64,000 nucleotides of DNA from Actinocatenispora rupis (GCF_016861975.1 NZ_BOMB01000038.1:62001-126000), one strand, 5' to 3'. Numbered from the stretch's first letter, positions 8,096 through 16,735 are shown. Program-made: numbers and translations. The notes: a model not told the origin generated them from the letters alone.

Positions 8096-9664
8096 CTACA
8101 CCGACCCGCCCAGTACGGCCCCCAACGCCGACCCGTCCGGTACTCCGAGCCCCGTGCACGCGTCCCACCCGGGCCCGGCCTGGTAATCGCCGTTGTCTCC
8201 GCTGACGACGTCCCGGAATCCGGGCGCGGCCGTACCCGGGGCGGCCTTCGCGTACAGCGCGGGTTGTGCCTGGCCGAACCGCTTTCCGGTCTGTTGTGCG
8301 ATCCGGGCGAGGAGTGCGGCCCAGAGTGGCGCGACGGCGCTGGTCCCGCCGATGACGTACGACTTGCCGTCGACGAGTACCTGGTATCCGGTGGCGGGGT
8401 CGGCGTTGGCGGCGACGTCGGGTATGCCGCGCCCGGTGCCGCCGCCGGCCCCGGTGGGTACGCCGGCGTTGGCCTGCCAGGTGGGCTGGTCGAACGTGTC
8501 GCTGATGCCGCCGCCGGTGGCGCCGCCTTGCGCGCCGCCGTTCCAGACGGTTTCGGAGGTGACGGTGCCGGTGGTGGGGTCGGCGGTGAGGCTGGTGCCG
8601 CCGCAGGCGAGTACGTGGGGGCTGGAGGCGGGGAAGTCGGTGTGGGGTTTGCCGTCGGTGGCCCCGTCGGAGCTGCCGTTGTCGCCGGAGGCGGCGGTGA
8701 CGGTGACGCCGAGGGCGCCGGCGTCGGAGAGTACGGCGTCGAAGCTGGTGCGGGCCTGCGCGCTCCAGGAGTCTTCGCTGGCGCCCCAGGAGATGCTGAC
8801 GGCGATGGGGCTGGGGTCGGCGTGGATGGCCTGGCTGAGCGCGTCGAGGAAGCCCTGGTCGGTGTTGGGCGCGAAGTAGACGGTCTGGTGGGCGCCGGGT
8901 GCGAGGCCGCCGACGACTTCGATGTCGAGGAGCACTTCGCCGTCCGCGCCGTTGGGGTCTCCTCCGGGTACGTTCTTGCCGCCGTCGACGCCGACCGCGG
9001 TGACGGTGGGTGTGGCGATGCCGAGGCCGCGGAAGTACGTGTCGAGGTCGGTCTGGCCGAAGCCGCCGCCGAGTTCGATGATGGCGACGGTCTGCCCGGT
9101 CCCGTCGGTACCGTCGGGGAACTTGTAGATGGCGCCGAGCTGCGGCGGGGTGTACGAGACCTGTCCGGCGGCGGCCGCGGCGACGCGGTGCCGGGTGCGC
9201 GCCTGTGGCCGGTCGTCGAGTCCGAGTACGGCGAGGACGACGTCGGCGAGTTCGGCGGGCATCCGCAGTTCGCCTTCCCGGTGCCGGTACTCGACGGTCC
9301 TCCCGCCGTACGGTGCGCTCACCTGGGTGAGTTGGGCGCCGAACACGTCGGCGAGGGTTCCGACGGGCCCGCTGACCTTGACCAGCCGGGTACGCGCGTC
9401 GGCGGAGTCGACCGTCAGTCCGTGCGCGGTGAGTACGCGGGTGACGAGGTCGATGTCGGCGGGGGCCGCACCGTACCGGTCGGCGAACTCGGCGCGGGAG
9501 ACGATGCTGGGGCCCTCGACGAGGTCACCGGGCAGGTCGGCGCGCCGGCGCAGGACGAGGGTGATCTGGACGCGGGCGGCGGTGTCGAGGGGGCCGCTGG
9601 GTGTGGTGTCGGCCGTGGCGTACCGCCGGCTTCCGGGAACCGTCACAAAGCTCTCATCAGGCAT
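8096..9664 (-). CDS. S53-family serine-carboxyl peptidase (sedolisin/kumamolisin type)
   Basis: The 522-residue protein has a prodomain (about residues 1-165; activation region of pro-kumamolisin type) and a subtilisin-like catalytic domain. The predicted triad is Glu243 and Asp247 (GEVLLDIE), and Ser442 in GGTSAVAP. Asp328 in ASGDNGSSDG is the likely oxyanion Asp. These enzymes are acid proteases that remove their own prodomain. No signal peptide or Tat motif is seen at the N-terminus, which is common in this family though it is usually thought to be exported. The ATG has no obvious Shine-Dalgarno sequence. The gene lies downstream of nothing on its strand; the DHA2 exporter gene ends 121 bases upstream. 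Confidence 0.9.
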   Translation of the reverse strand: MPDESFVTVPGSRRYATADTTPSGPLDTAARVQITLVLRRRADLPGDLVEGPSIVSRAEFADRYGAAPADIDLVTRVLTAHGLTVDSADARTRLVKVSGPVGTLADVFGAQLTQVSAPYGGRTVEYRHREGELRMPAELADVVLAVLGLDDRPQARTRHRVAAAAAGQVSYTPPQLGAIYKFPDGTDGTGQTVAIIELGGGFGQTDLDTYFRGLGIATPTVTAVGVDGGKNVPGGDPNGADGEVLLDIEVVGGLAPGAHQTVYFAPNTDQGFLDALSQAIHADPSPIAVSISWGASEDSWSAQARTSFDAVLSDAGALGVTVTAASGDNGSSDGATDGKPHTDFPASSPHVLACGGTSLTADPTTGTVTSETVWNGGAQGGATGGGISDTFDQPTWQANAGVPTGAGGGTGRGIPDVAANADPATGYQVLVDGKSYVIGGTSAVAPLWAALLARIAQQTGKRFGQAQPALYAKAAPGTAAPGFRDVVSGDNGDYQAGPGWDACTGLGVPDGSALGAVLGGSV

Positions 9665-9785
9665 GGATGCATCATGCCGCGGGCTTCGTCACCACGCCAT
9701 ACCCGTATCACCGCGGAGGGTGACCAGACGCCGGTGTGCGGCGACCCGCCCCCACAGGTCGCCGCACACCGCTTTCCGGGAACCG

Positions 9786-11393
9786 TCAGGCCGCTGCCGG
9801 CTCCGGCTCCCGCTCCCGTACCGGCTCGGGGGTCGGCGCCGACCCGCGCAGCGGTACCTGCTTCACCAGCCAGGCCAGCAGGAACACCAGCGCCGCGGCC
9901 GGCAGTGCCCACCAGAACACCGACCCCATCGCCCCGCTGAACGCGTGCAGGTACGCGTCGTGCACCGCCGACGGCATCTTCGCCAGTACCTCGGGGGTCA
10001 GGCGCGAACCGCCGGACGTCAGCTTCTCCGCGGCGGCCGGGCCGAGCCGGTCGGTGAGCCCGGCGGTCATCCGCGAGGTCAGGATCGCCCCGAACACCGC
10101 CGTACCGAACGAGCCGCCGATCGACCGGAAGAACGTGACCGCGCTCGACGCGGCGCCCATGTCCTTCAGTTCGACGCTGTTCTGCGACACGGTCATCAGC
10201 GTCTGCATCATCGCGCCCATGCCGAGGCCGAGCGGCACCATGAGCGCGCCGCCGAGTACCCGGCCGGTGTCGAGGCCGAGCTGGGTCAGGGCGAGCAGCC
10301 CGACGACCATCAGCGCACCGCCCACGATCGGGAACATCCGGTACTTCCCGGTCCGCGTGATGATCTGCCCGGAGACGAGGCTGACCGCGACCATGCCGAG
10401 CATCAGCGGCAGCAGTGCCAGGCCGCTCATCGTCGCCGAGTCCCCCAACACCATCTGCTGGTACTGCGGCAGTACGAGCGTCGCGCCGAACATGGTGAAG
10501 CCGACAAGGAAGCCGAGTACGGAGACGACGGCGAAGTTCCGGTTCCGGAACAGCCACAGCGGCACGATCGGCTCGGCCGCCTTCCGTTCCACCAGGACGA
10601 ACCCGGCCAGCGCGAGTACGGAGACCACGCCGAGCCCGGCGATCTGCGTCGAACCCCACGCGTACTGGCTGCCGCCCCAGGTGGTGATCAGGACGAGCGC
10701 GCCGACGCCGAGGGCGAGCAGCGCCGCGCCGAGGTAGTCGACCCGGTGGCTGGTACGCAGCCGCGGCAGCTTCAGGGTGGCGACGATCATCGCGACGGCG
10801 ACGACCCCGACCGGCAGGTTCACGTAGAACGCCCAGCGCCAGCTCAGGTGGTCGGTGATGAAGCCGCCGAGCAGCGGCCCGCCGATCATCGCGAGCGGCA
10901 TGATCGCCGCCATCAGCCCCTGGTACTTTCCGCGTTCGCGCGGCGGCACCAGTACGCCCATGATCGACATGGCGCCGACCATCAGGCCGCCCGCACCGAG
11001 GCCCTGGAACGCGCGGAACGCGATCAGCCCGGTCATCGACGTCGCCATCCCGGACAGCGCCGAGCCGGCGAGGAAGAGCCCGATGGCGCTGAGGTAGACG
11101 CCCTTCTGCCCGTACAGGTCGCCGAGCTTGCCCCAGATCGGCGTGGTCACGGTGGCCGCCAGCAGGTACGCGGTGACGACCCAGGAGTAGTGCGAGAGCC
11201 CGCCGAGGTCGCCGACGATCCGCGGCAGGGCGGTGTTGACGATCATCTGGTCGAGCATGGCCAGCAGCATCGCGAGCATGACGCCCGTCAGCACCAGGTA
11301 CATGCGGCGGCGGGTCGGCGGCCCTCCGTCTCCGGTTCTTGACTGGGCGTGTGTGGCGACGTGCCGGCTGGGGGTGTGCTGCTGAGATTCCAC
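9786..11393 (-). CDS. DHA2-family MFS drug exporter (EmrB/QacA type)
   Basis: The 535-residue protein has about 14 membrane segments. After a ~30-residue polar N-terminus come LDQMIVNTALPRI (motif D1 of DHA2), GKLGDLYGQKGVY (motif A) and the proline/glycine-rich GGPLLGGFI (motif C of drug:H+ antiporters). It should pump drugs or toxic organics out using the proton gradient. The start is a GTG with GAGGGAG upstream. It is divergently transcribed from the tetR gene, and the 235 bases between them hold three operator-like palindromes, so TetR repression is very likely. The physiological substrate cannot be told. Confidence 0.92.
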   Translation of the reverse strand: MESQQHTPSRHVATHAQSRTGDGGPPTRRRMYLVLTGVMLAMLLAMLDQMIVNTALPRIVGDLGGLSHYSWVVTAYLLAATVTTPIWGKLGDLYGQKGVYLSAIGLFLAGSALSGMATSMTGLIAFRAFQGLGAGGLMVGAMSIMGVLVPPRERGKYQGLMAAIMPLAMIGGPLLGGFITDHLSWRWAFYVNLPVGVVAVAMIVATLKLPRLRTSHRVDYLGAALLALGVGALVLITTWGGSQYAWGSTQIAGLGVVSVLALAGFVLVERKAAEPIVPLWLFRNRNFAVVSVLGFLVGFTMFGATLVLPQYQQMVLGDSATMSGLALLPLMLGMVAVSLVSGQIITRTGKYRMFPIVGGALMVVGLLALTQLGLDTGRVLGGALMVPLGLGMGAMMQTLMTVSQNSVELKDMGAASSAVTFFRSIGGSFGTAVFGAILTSRMTAGLTDRLGPAAAEKLTSGGSRLTPEVLAKMPSAVHDAYLHAFSGAMGSVFWWALPAAALVFLLAWLVKQVPLRGSAPTPEPVREREPEPAAA

Positions 11394-11423
11394 GGGTACG
11401 CTCCCTCTCAGAGACCGAGTTTT

Positions 11424-11441
11424 ACTTGCCGGCCGACTAGT
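11424..11441. promoter_or_regulatory. Operator-like palindrome 1 (efflux locus 1)
   Basis: ACTTGCCGGCCGACTAGT is palindromic at 14 of 18 positions around GGCC. It lies 31 bases from the DHA2 exporter start. With 2 preceding T bases it shares a 14-mer, TTACTTGCCGGCCG, with the site at 15519 in the other efflux locus. Confidence 0.6.
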
Positions 11442-11447
11442 GGACCT

Positions 11448-11465
11448 ACTAGCCGTACGGTAAGC
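11448..11465. promoter_or_regulatory. Operator-like palindrome 2, weaker (efflux locus 1)
   Basis: ACTAGCCGTACGGTAAGC matches site 3 at 13 of 18 positions. Its centre is 24 bases from site 1 and 23 bases from site 3, an even spacing that favours cooperative binding on nearby helical faces. Confidence 0.45.
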
Positions 11466-11470
11466 TGATT

Positions 11471-11488
11471 ACTAGCCGGCCGTCAAGT
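11471..11488. promoter_or_regulatory. Operator-like palindrome 3 (efflux locus 1)
   Basis: ACTAGCCGGCCGTCAAGT is nearly the reverse complement of site 1. It is probably bound by the TetR protein encoded at 11629, controlling both divergent genes. Confidence 0.58.
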
Positions 11489-11521
11489 AAGCACGTGGGT
11501 GAACGGGAGCACATCGGACCA

Positions 11522-11632
11522 GTGGGCGAGCGTCAGCGAGCGAACCAGAGAGCACAGCGCCTCGTGCCTGGTCGGAGCGAAGCGGAGAGCAGGAATGAGC
11601 GCAGCACGGAGCCACCGACGGAGTGCCGATGA
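11522..11632 (+). repeat. GAGCGAGCG-type repeat forming a 36-codon leader ORF coupled to tetR
   Basis: From the GTG at 11522 an open frame encodes VGERQRANQRAQRLVP... and stops with TGA at 11630-11632, overlapping the tetR ATG at 11629 (ATGA). The first part resembles the leader at 19622-19783 (MSERERANQGHCAVVP). It contains the loop sequence GGAGCGAAGCGGAGA. Either it is a translated leader, or a repeat that happens to be open. Confidence 0.45.
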
Positions 11633-12186
11633 GCACGCGTGAACGATCCAGCGGGGACACCCGGACGCGCATCCAGCAGGTGGCGCTCGACCTGTTCGCC
11701 GAGCGTGGGTACGAGAAGACCGCCCTGCGCGAGATCGCCGAGGAGCTCGGCGTCACCAAGGCGGCGCTCTACTACCACTTCAAGACGAAGGAAGACATCG
11801 TCCGCAGCATCTTCACCGACTCTGCGGAGCAGATCGACGAGCTGATCGAGTGGGCGAAGACCCAGCCGCCCGGCATCGAGACCCGCCGCGAGGTCGTCCG
11901 GCGGTACGCGGCGCTCATGGGCAGCAACCACAAGCTCATCCGGTTCATGCACGAGAACCAGCCGGGCCTGCGCGACCTGTCCATCGGCGAGACGATGAAG
12001 AACCGGATGCTCGGCCTCTTCCAAGTACTGTCCGACGACGACGCGCCGCTCGCCGACCAGCTCCGCGCCCGCCTCGCCGTGTTCTCCATCGGCGCGAGCT
12101 TCTTCGCCCTGCGCGACAAGGAACTCTCCGACGAGGAGCTGCGCCAGGCGTCACTCGACGTCGCGCTCGACCTCATCCGTCGCTGA
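11629..12186 (+). CDS. TetR-family transcriptional repressor
   Basis: The 185-residue regulator has the TetR N-terminal helix-turn-helix (about residues 9-55: RIQQVALDLFAERGYEKTAL, then REIAEELGVTKAALYYHFK). An all-helical ligand-binding domain follows. The ATG at 11629 was chosen because ACGGAG ends five bases upstream; a GTG at 11623 is in frame but lacks that spacing. It is divergent from the DHA2 exporter and three near-identical palindromes lie between them, so it probably represses the exporter and itself and is released by a transported compound. Related sites near the marR/exporter locus (15474-15536) suggest it may control that locus too. Confidence 0.93.
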   Translation: MSTRERSSGDTRTRIQQVALDLFAERGYEKTALREIAEELGVTKAALYYHFKTKEDIVRSIFTDSAEQIDELIEWAKTQPPGIETRREVVRRYAALMGSNHKLIRFMHENQPGLRDLSIGETMKNRMLGLFQVLSDDDAPLADQLRARLAVFSIGASFFALRDKELSDEELRQASLDVALDLIRR

Positions 12187-12226
12187 ACCGGCCGCGCCAC
12201 CGCGCGACGGGCCACGGACACGAAAA

Positions 12227-12255
12227 CGGCGCCCCGGCTGATGGCCGGGGCGCCG
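12227..12255. terminator. Rho-independent-type terminator between tetR and exporter
   Basis: A perfect 12-base stem (12227-12238 with 12244-12255) encloses a 5-base loop. On the minus strand it is followed by TTTTCG, so it should end the exporter transcript. It also stands just after the tetR stop. Confidence 0.8.
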
Positions 12256-12273
12256 CTTCGTTGGGTGCCGGAC

Positions 12274-14868
12274 TCAGTAGTCGTGGCTGAGCCGGACGTC
12301 GTGCTCGTACCGCTCGCCGACGGTCAGCGACAGCTTCGACTCGACCGGCGCGTACCCGGAGGAGACGATGACGTAGTCGCCCTCCGGCACCTCGGTGAAC
12401 GCGTACCGGCCGGCGTCGTCGGTGGTGGTCGACGCGATCTCCCGACCCTCCGGCGTACGCAGGCTGACCCGGGCGTCCGCGATCGGACGCTGGTCCTTGG
12501 ACCGCGCCGTCCCGCGGAGCTGGGCGCCGCCGGACAGCTCGACGTCCTGCCGCACCCGGCCCGTCTCGGGCACCGACACCAGCAGCGCCAGCGGCTGGTA
12601 CGACGGCGCGCTCACGGCCAGCGTGTACGACCCCGCGACCAGCTCACCGAACTCGTACTGCCCGGCGACGTCGGTGCCCTTCGAGCCGATGACCTGGCCC
12701 TCGGCGTCGGCCAGGATGACCGTCGCGCCGGCGATCGCCTTCCCACCGGTACGCCGGACCGCGCCGACGAGGCCCCCGGAACCGGCCAGCAGCAGGTCCA
12801 GATCGACCGGGTTGCCGTTGACCGAGACCATCGTCGCCTGCGGCTGGTGCGCCCGGGCCCGGGCGATCAGCACGTAGTTGCCGGGGTGCTCCACCGCGAT
12901 CTGGTACGTGCCGTCCTCGGCGCTCTGTCCGCGCCCGATCTGCGATCCGGCCGGGTCGATCAGGGTCAGCGCGGCCGCACCGACCGGACTGCCGCCCTGC
13001 TGCCGCACGTACCCCCGGATCGGGGTGCCGATGAGCGGCGTGACGGGCCCCGGCAGCGGTGGCTCCGCGAGCGGCTCCGGCGGTACTGCATCGACAGGCG
13101 CCTCCGCCGCAGCGGGCGCGGCGTGCCGGCCACCCTCCGCGGACTCGGCCGCAGCCGCAGCGGGTGCGGACTTGGCGGCCTCGCTGCTCGCCTGCGCGGC
13201 GATCCCGGACTGCATCCGCAGCGGAACTTCCTTGGTGAACAGGAACAGGATGAACGCGATCACCGCGACGCCGGCGGCGAGCAGGAACACCAGGTCCATC
13301 GAGTTCGAGAAGCCGACCAGGAACGGTCGGGCCAACCGGCCGTCGATCCGGGACAGGAACGACGAGTCCTGCATGACCTGCGACGCCGCCTCCTTGGGGT
13401 GCTGGAGCATCCACATCGTGTCCTTGTTGTGGACGATGCTCGGGTCACCCCGCTTGGCGCCCGCGGCGACCTCCGCGATGCCCTGCTGGATCGACTTCTG
13501 CTTGAACGCGTTGCCGATCTTGTCGCCGACCGTGCTGAACAGCACCGACAGGAACACCGCGGTACCCAGCGTGCCGCCCATCGACCGGAAGAACGTGCTC
13601 GACGCCGACGCGACGCCCATGTCCTTCGGCTCCGCCGCGTTCTGTACGGCGAGGGTCAGGGTCTGCATGCAGTTACCGAGGCCGAGGCCCAGCAGACCCA
13701 TGTAGATGTCGACCTGCCACAGCGGCGTGTCCGCGCCGATGTAGTGCAGCAGGAACAGGGCGCCGATCATCATCGCGGTACCGATGATCGGGAAGATCTT
13801 GTACCGCCCGGTCCGCGAGGTGATCTGGCCGGACACGATCGAGCCGAGCATCATTCCGCCGACCATCGGCAGCATGAGGAAGCCGGACTTGGTCGGCGAC
13901 GCCCCGTGCACGATCTGCAGGTACTGCGGCAGGATCGCGATCCCGCCGAACATCGCCATGCCGACGACCAGGCCGGACACCGACATCAGCGCGATGACCG
14001 GGTTACGGAACAGCCGCAGCGGGATCAGCGCGTCGTCCTTCGCCCACTTCTCGGCGAGGATGAACAGCAGGATGCCGACGCCACCGATCACGTAGCAGCC
14101 GATCGACCTCGTCGAACTCCAGCCCCACTCCCGGCCCTGCTCCGCCACGATCAGCAGCGGCACCAGGCCGACGATCAGCGTCGCCGCGCCCGGGAAGTCG
14201 ATCCGGTGCCGGCGCGCCGCGTGCGGCACGTTCAGCACCTTGGTGACGACGATCATCGCGATGACCGCGATCGGCACGTTCACCAGGAACACCCAGCGCC
14301 AGCCGTCGATGCCGAGGATCGAGCCCTGGCCGGCGAAGAAGCCGCCCAGTACCGGACCCAGCACGCTCGACGTACCGAACACCGCCAGGAAGTAGCCCTG
14401 GTACTTGGCCCGCTCGCGCGGCGACACGATGTCACCGATGATCGCGAACGCCAGCGCCATCAGGCCACCGCCGCCGAGGCCCTGGAACGCGCGGAACGCG
14501 GCCAGCTCGTACATGGAGGTGGCGAACGTGCAGGCGATCGAGCCGACGATGAAGATGACGATCGCGGCCAGGAAGAACGGCTTCCGGCCGTACATGTCCG
14601 ACAGCTTCCCGTACAGCGGGGTCGCGATCGTGGACGTGATCAGGTACGCCGTGGTGGCCCACGCCTGCTGGTCGAGCCCGTGCAGGTCGTCGGCGATCGT
14701 ACGGATCGCGGTGCCGACGATGGTCTGGTCGAGCGCGGCCAGGAACATGCCGAGCATCAGGCCGATCAGGATCGCCATGATCTGCCGGTGACTCATTGCG
14801 CCACCGGCGACCGGTGGCGCTGTCGGGGACGCCGCCTTCGGCTCCGCGGCGACAGCGGTGTGACTCAT
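12274..14868 (-). CDS. DHA2-family MFS exporter fused to three carboxypeptidase-regulatory-like repeats
   Basis: The protein is about 864 residues, far longer than a normal DHA2 exporter (about 500). Residues ~30-555 are the 14-helix transporter, with LDQTIVGTAIRTI, YGKLSDMYGRKPFF and GPVLGGFF motifs and a large loop before the last helices. An Ala/Glu-rich linker leads to three tandem ~80-residue beta-sandwich repeats (about 611-695, 696-780, 781-864). Each has the pattern of a G-x-V start, a D/E-G-x-Y/F turn and an end in G-x-Y, as in carboxypeptidase-regulatory or prealbumin-like folds. The start ATG overlaps the marR stop (ATGA), so both are co-translated. The added domain may bind a ligand or the wall on one side of the membrane; the side depends on the helix count. 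Confidence 0.9.
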   Translation of the reverse strand: MSHTAVAAEPKAASPTAPPVAGGAMSHRQIMAILIGLMLGMFLAALDQTIVGTAIRTIADDLHGLDQQAWATTAYLITSTIATPLYGKLSDMYGRKPFFLAAIVIFIVGSIACTFATSMYELAAFRAFQGLGGGGLMALAFAIIGDIVSPRERAKYQGYFLAVFGTSSVLGPVLGGFFAGQGSILGIDGWRWVFLVNVPIAVIAMIVVTKVLNVPHAARRHRIDFPGAATLIVGLVPLLIVAEQGREWGWSSTRSIGCYVIGGVGILLFILAEKWAKDDALIPLRLFRNPVIALMSVSGLVVGMAMFGGIAILPQYLQIVHGASPTKSGFLMLPMVGGMMLGSIVSGQITSRTGRYKIFPIIGTAMMIGALFLLHYIGADTPLWQVDIYMGLLGLGLGNCMQTLTLAVQNAAEPKDMGVASASSTFFRSMGGTLGTAVFLSVLFSTVGDKIGNAFKQKSIQQGIAEVAAGAKRGDPSIVHNKDTMWMLQHPKEAASQVMQDSSFLSRIDGRLARPFLVGFSNSMDLVFLLAAGVAVIAFILFLFTKEVPLRMQSGIAAQASSEAAKSAPAAAAAESAEGGRHAAPAAAEAPVDAVPPEPLAEPPLPGPVTPLIGTPIRGYVRQQGGSPVGAAALTLIDPAGSQIGRGQSAEDGTYQIAVEHPGNYVLIARARAHQPQATMVSVNGNPVDLDLLLAGSGGLVGAVRRTGGKAIAGATVILADAEGQVIGSKGTDVAGQYEFGELVAGSYTLAVSAPSYQPLALLVSVPETGRVRQDVELSGGAQLRGTARSKDQRPIADARVSLRTPEGREIASTTTDDAGRYAFTEVPEGDYVIVSSGYAPVESKLSLTVGERYEHDVRLSHDY

Positions 14869-15401
14869 CCGACCTTCTCTCCCCGTTGCTGTGTCGTCGT
14901 GCCGCCTTCGCCCTGGGCGCGCGGCAGGTAGTCCTCGAAGTCGTTGTTGAACCGGTCGAGCAGCTCGACCAGTTGGTGCCGGTCGTCGGCGGGCCAGCGC
15001 GACAGGATCCGCGCCATGTGCTCGTTCCGCCGGTCCCGGATGCGTTCGTAGATGTGCACGCCGGCGTCGGTGGCGGCGAGCAGGAAGGCGCGCCCGTCCT
15101 CGGGGTCCTGGGTCCGCTCGACCCAGCCCTGTTTGACGAGCGCCGTGACCTGTCGACTGATCGTCGAGATGTCGGAGTGCACGGCCTCGGCCAGCGCGGT
15201 GGTGCGCTGCGGGCCCTCGGTCACGAGCCGCCAGAGCAGCACGTAACCGACCTTCTCGATGCCCTCCTTGTACACCTCGGGAAGGTGGGTGTGGTTGCGG
15301 CCCACCAGGCGGAGGAACCGGACGAGCTGATCGCCGAGGCGGTCGGCCAGCGTGAGTTCCTCGTCGTCGGGTGGAGCCGCCGGTGCAGACGAACCGGACA
15401 C
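14865..15401 (-). CDS. MarR-family transcriptional regulator
   Basis: The 178-residue winged-helix protein has the MarR core: a dimerising helix, the recognition segment TALAEAVHSDISTISRQVTA, and the wing with DPEDGRAFLLAATDAG (the D-x-R-D/A wing motif). It starts at GTG with GGAG five bases upstream and overlaps the exporter gene by four bases. It probably represses its own operon and senses an exported compound. Two operator-like palindromes lie within 140 bases upstream, but they match the TetR locus, so which regulator owns them is open. Confidence 0.9.
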   Translation of the reverse strand: MSGSSAPAAPPDDEELTLADRLGDQLVRFLRLVGRNHTHLPEVYKEGIEKVGYVLLWRLVTEGPQRTTALAEAVHSDISTISRQVTALVKQGWVERTQDPEDGRAFLLAATDAGVHIYERIRDRRNEHMARILSRWPADDRHQLVELLDRFNNDFEDYLPRAQGEGGTTTQQRGEKVG

Positions 15402-15473
15402 GGATCTCCAAACCCTGCGCAGCGCGCGGTCATCCGAGGATGATTAGTTGGTCCCTACAAGCATGTGTTTTGA

Positions 15474-15491
15474 ACCGGCCGGACGGCAAGT
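15474..15491. promoter_or_regulatory. Operator-like palindrome A (efflux locus 2)
   Basis: ACCGGCCGGACGGCAAGT; its reverse complement matches the locus 1 pattern ACTTG-n-CGGCCG-n-C-W-AGT at 15 of 18 positions. It lies about 75 bases upstream of the marR start. Confidence 0.42.
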
Positions 15492-15518
15492 CAGTTTGCT
15501 GTGACGAAGACCCCAATT

Positions 15519-15536
15519 ACTTGCCGGCCGGTCAAT
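15519..15536. promoter_or_regulatory. Operator-like palindrome B (efflux locus 2)
   Basis: ACTTGCCGGCCGGTCAAT shares the exact 14-mer TTACTTGCCGGCCG (from 15517) with site 1 at 11422. It overlaps the stop codon of the aldo/keto reductase gene. Confidence 0.5.
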
Positions 15537-16596
15537 TCGCCCCCGCCTCACCGTACGCCACGCCCAGGGTCGCGGTGATCTCGGCCCGCTCCGCCGCCGA
15601 CAGCTCCAGCGACCCGGCCGCCGCGTTCGACTCCAGCTGCGCGATCCCCGAACTCGACGGGATCTGCGGGCCCATCCCCGGCAGGGACAGCAGGTACGCC
15701 AGGGTGAGCTGGCTGATCGACACCTCGCGCGCCGCCGCCAGCCGGCCCAGCGCACGCACCCGCTCGACCGTCGCCGGCTCGGGCAGGTCGCCCTCGTCGT
15801 GCAGCCGGTCCCCCGACCCGACCCGCGCCGGATCCAGGTACCGGTCGGTCAGCAGCCCGCGCGCCAGCGGACTGAACGGCACGTACGCCACGCCGTGGGC
15901 CGCCGCGTACGCCAGGGTGCCGCGGTCGGCGTCGCGCTCGCCGAACAGCGGGTTGTACCGGTTCTGTACGGCGACCGGGCGGACCCGGCGTGACAGCGTG
16001 CCCGCCACCCGCAGGTACTCGGAGAGCTCGGCGACGCCGACGTTGGAGACCGCGAGGTAGCGCACCAGACCCTGGCGGACCAGATCCTCGACGGTTTCGA
16101 GGCTCTCCTCGACCGGCACCAGCGGGTCGGGGCGGTGGAAGTAGAGCAGGTCGACGTGGTCGGTACGGAGCCGCTCCAGGCTGGCCTGCACCGAGTCGAG
16201 GATGTTGGTGCGGGACAGGCCGCAGTGGTTGGGGGTGCGGCCGTCCATCGCTCCGCACAGCTTCGTCGCGAGCACCACGTCGCGCCGGCTGCCCGGGTGC
16301 GCGGCGAACCAGCGGCCGATCAGCCGCTCCGAGTTGCCCGACGAGTCGTTGTACCGGTTCGCGGTGTCCCAGAACGTCACGCCCAGCTCGATCGCCCGGT
16401 CGAGCATCGCGTACGCCGTGGGCTCGTCGACGCGCGCGCCGTCCCCCGTCGCCGGCAGGCCGAACTTCCACGTGCCGAGGCCGATCGCCGACGCGCGCAG
16501 CCCGGACGCCCCCACGTACCGGAAGGGCATGCCGTGGAAGTCGTCGATGCGGAACGGCAGGCCGTACAGCTCGGGGGTGGGGGTGAGGTGGTCCAT
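15532..16596 (-). CDS. Aldo/keto reductase
   Basis: The 354-residue TIM-barrel oxidoreductase should reduce carbonyls with NADPH. Seen are the early SAIGLGTWKFGL strand, the catalytic-region FWDTANRYNDSSGNSE (Asp and Tyr of the tetrad), the Lys in VVLATKLCG, and the His in DLLYFHRPDP. The usual C-terminal cofactor segment IPSSSGIAQLESNAAA is present. An ATG further upstream (16824) would add a poor Arg-rich stretch; the ATG at 16596 has GAGAGGA upstream and begins the family fold. It reads toward the marR/exporter operon, which begins 130 bases after it. The substrate is unknown. Confidence 0.88.
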   Translation of the reverse strand: MDHLTPTPELYGLPFRIDDFHGMPFRYVGASGLRASAIGLGTWKFGLPATGDGARVDEPTAYAMLDRAIELGVTFWDTANRYNDSSGNSERLIGRWFAAHPGSRRDVVLATKLCGAMDGRTPNHCGLSRTNILDSVQASLERLRTDHVDLLYFHRPDPLVPVEESLETVEDLVRQGLVRYLAVSNVGVAELSEYLRVAGTLSRRVRPVAVQNRYNPLFGERDADRGTLAYAAAHGVAYVPFSPLARGLLTDRYLDPARVGSGDRLHDEGDLPEPATVERVRALGRLAAAREVSISQLTLAYLLSLPGMGPQIPSSSGIAQLESNAAAGSLELSAAERAEITATLGVAYGEAGAN

Positions 16597-16735
16597 GACG
16601 TCCTCTCGGAGCCGCGACTGGCACCGGCACCGTACCGCCGGGCACCGACAACGCCGCGGCGCCCGTACTGATCTCCGAAACCCTGCAGGGTTGCGGCACC
16701 GGTGAGAGCCTGGGTGGAACGACGAGGAGGTGCCG

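Noticed and set aside
8264-9940. Long plus-strand frames over the S53 peptidase
   Set aside because: Gly/Val/Ala-biased translation with no fold; the peptidase has its full triad on the other strand.
12241-14931. 896-codon plus-strand frame over the DHA2-fusion gene
   Set aside because: Arg/His/Asp-rich shadow of the real minus-strand transporter, which has all family motifs.
14869-15411. Upstream extension of the DHA2-fusion frame through marR
   Set aside because: The longer frame reads through marR in the wrong frame; the real start is the ATG overlapping the marR stop.
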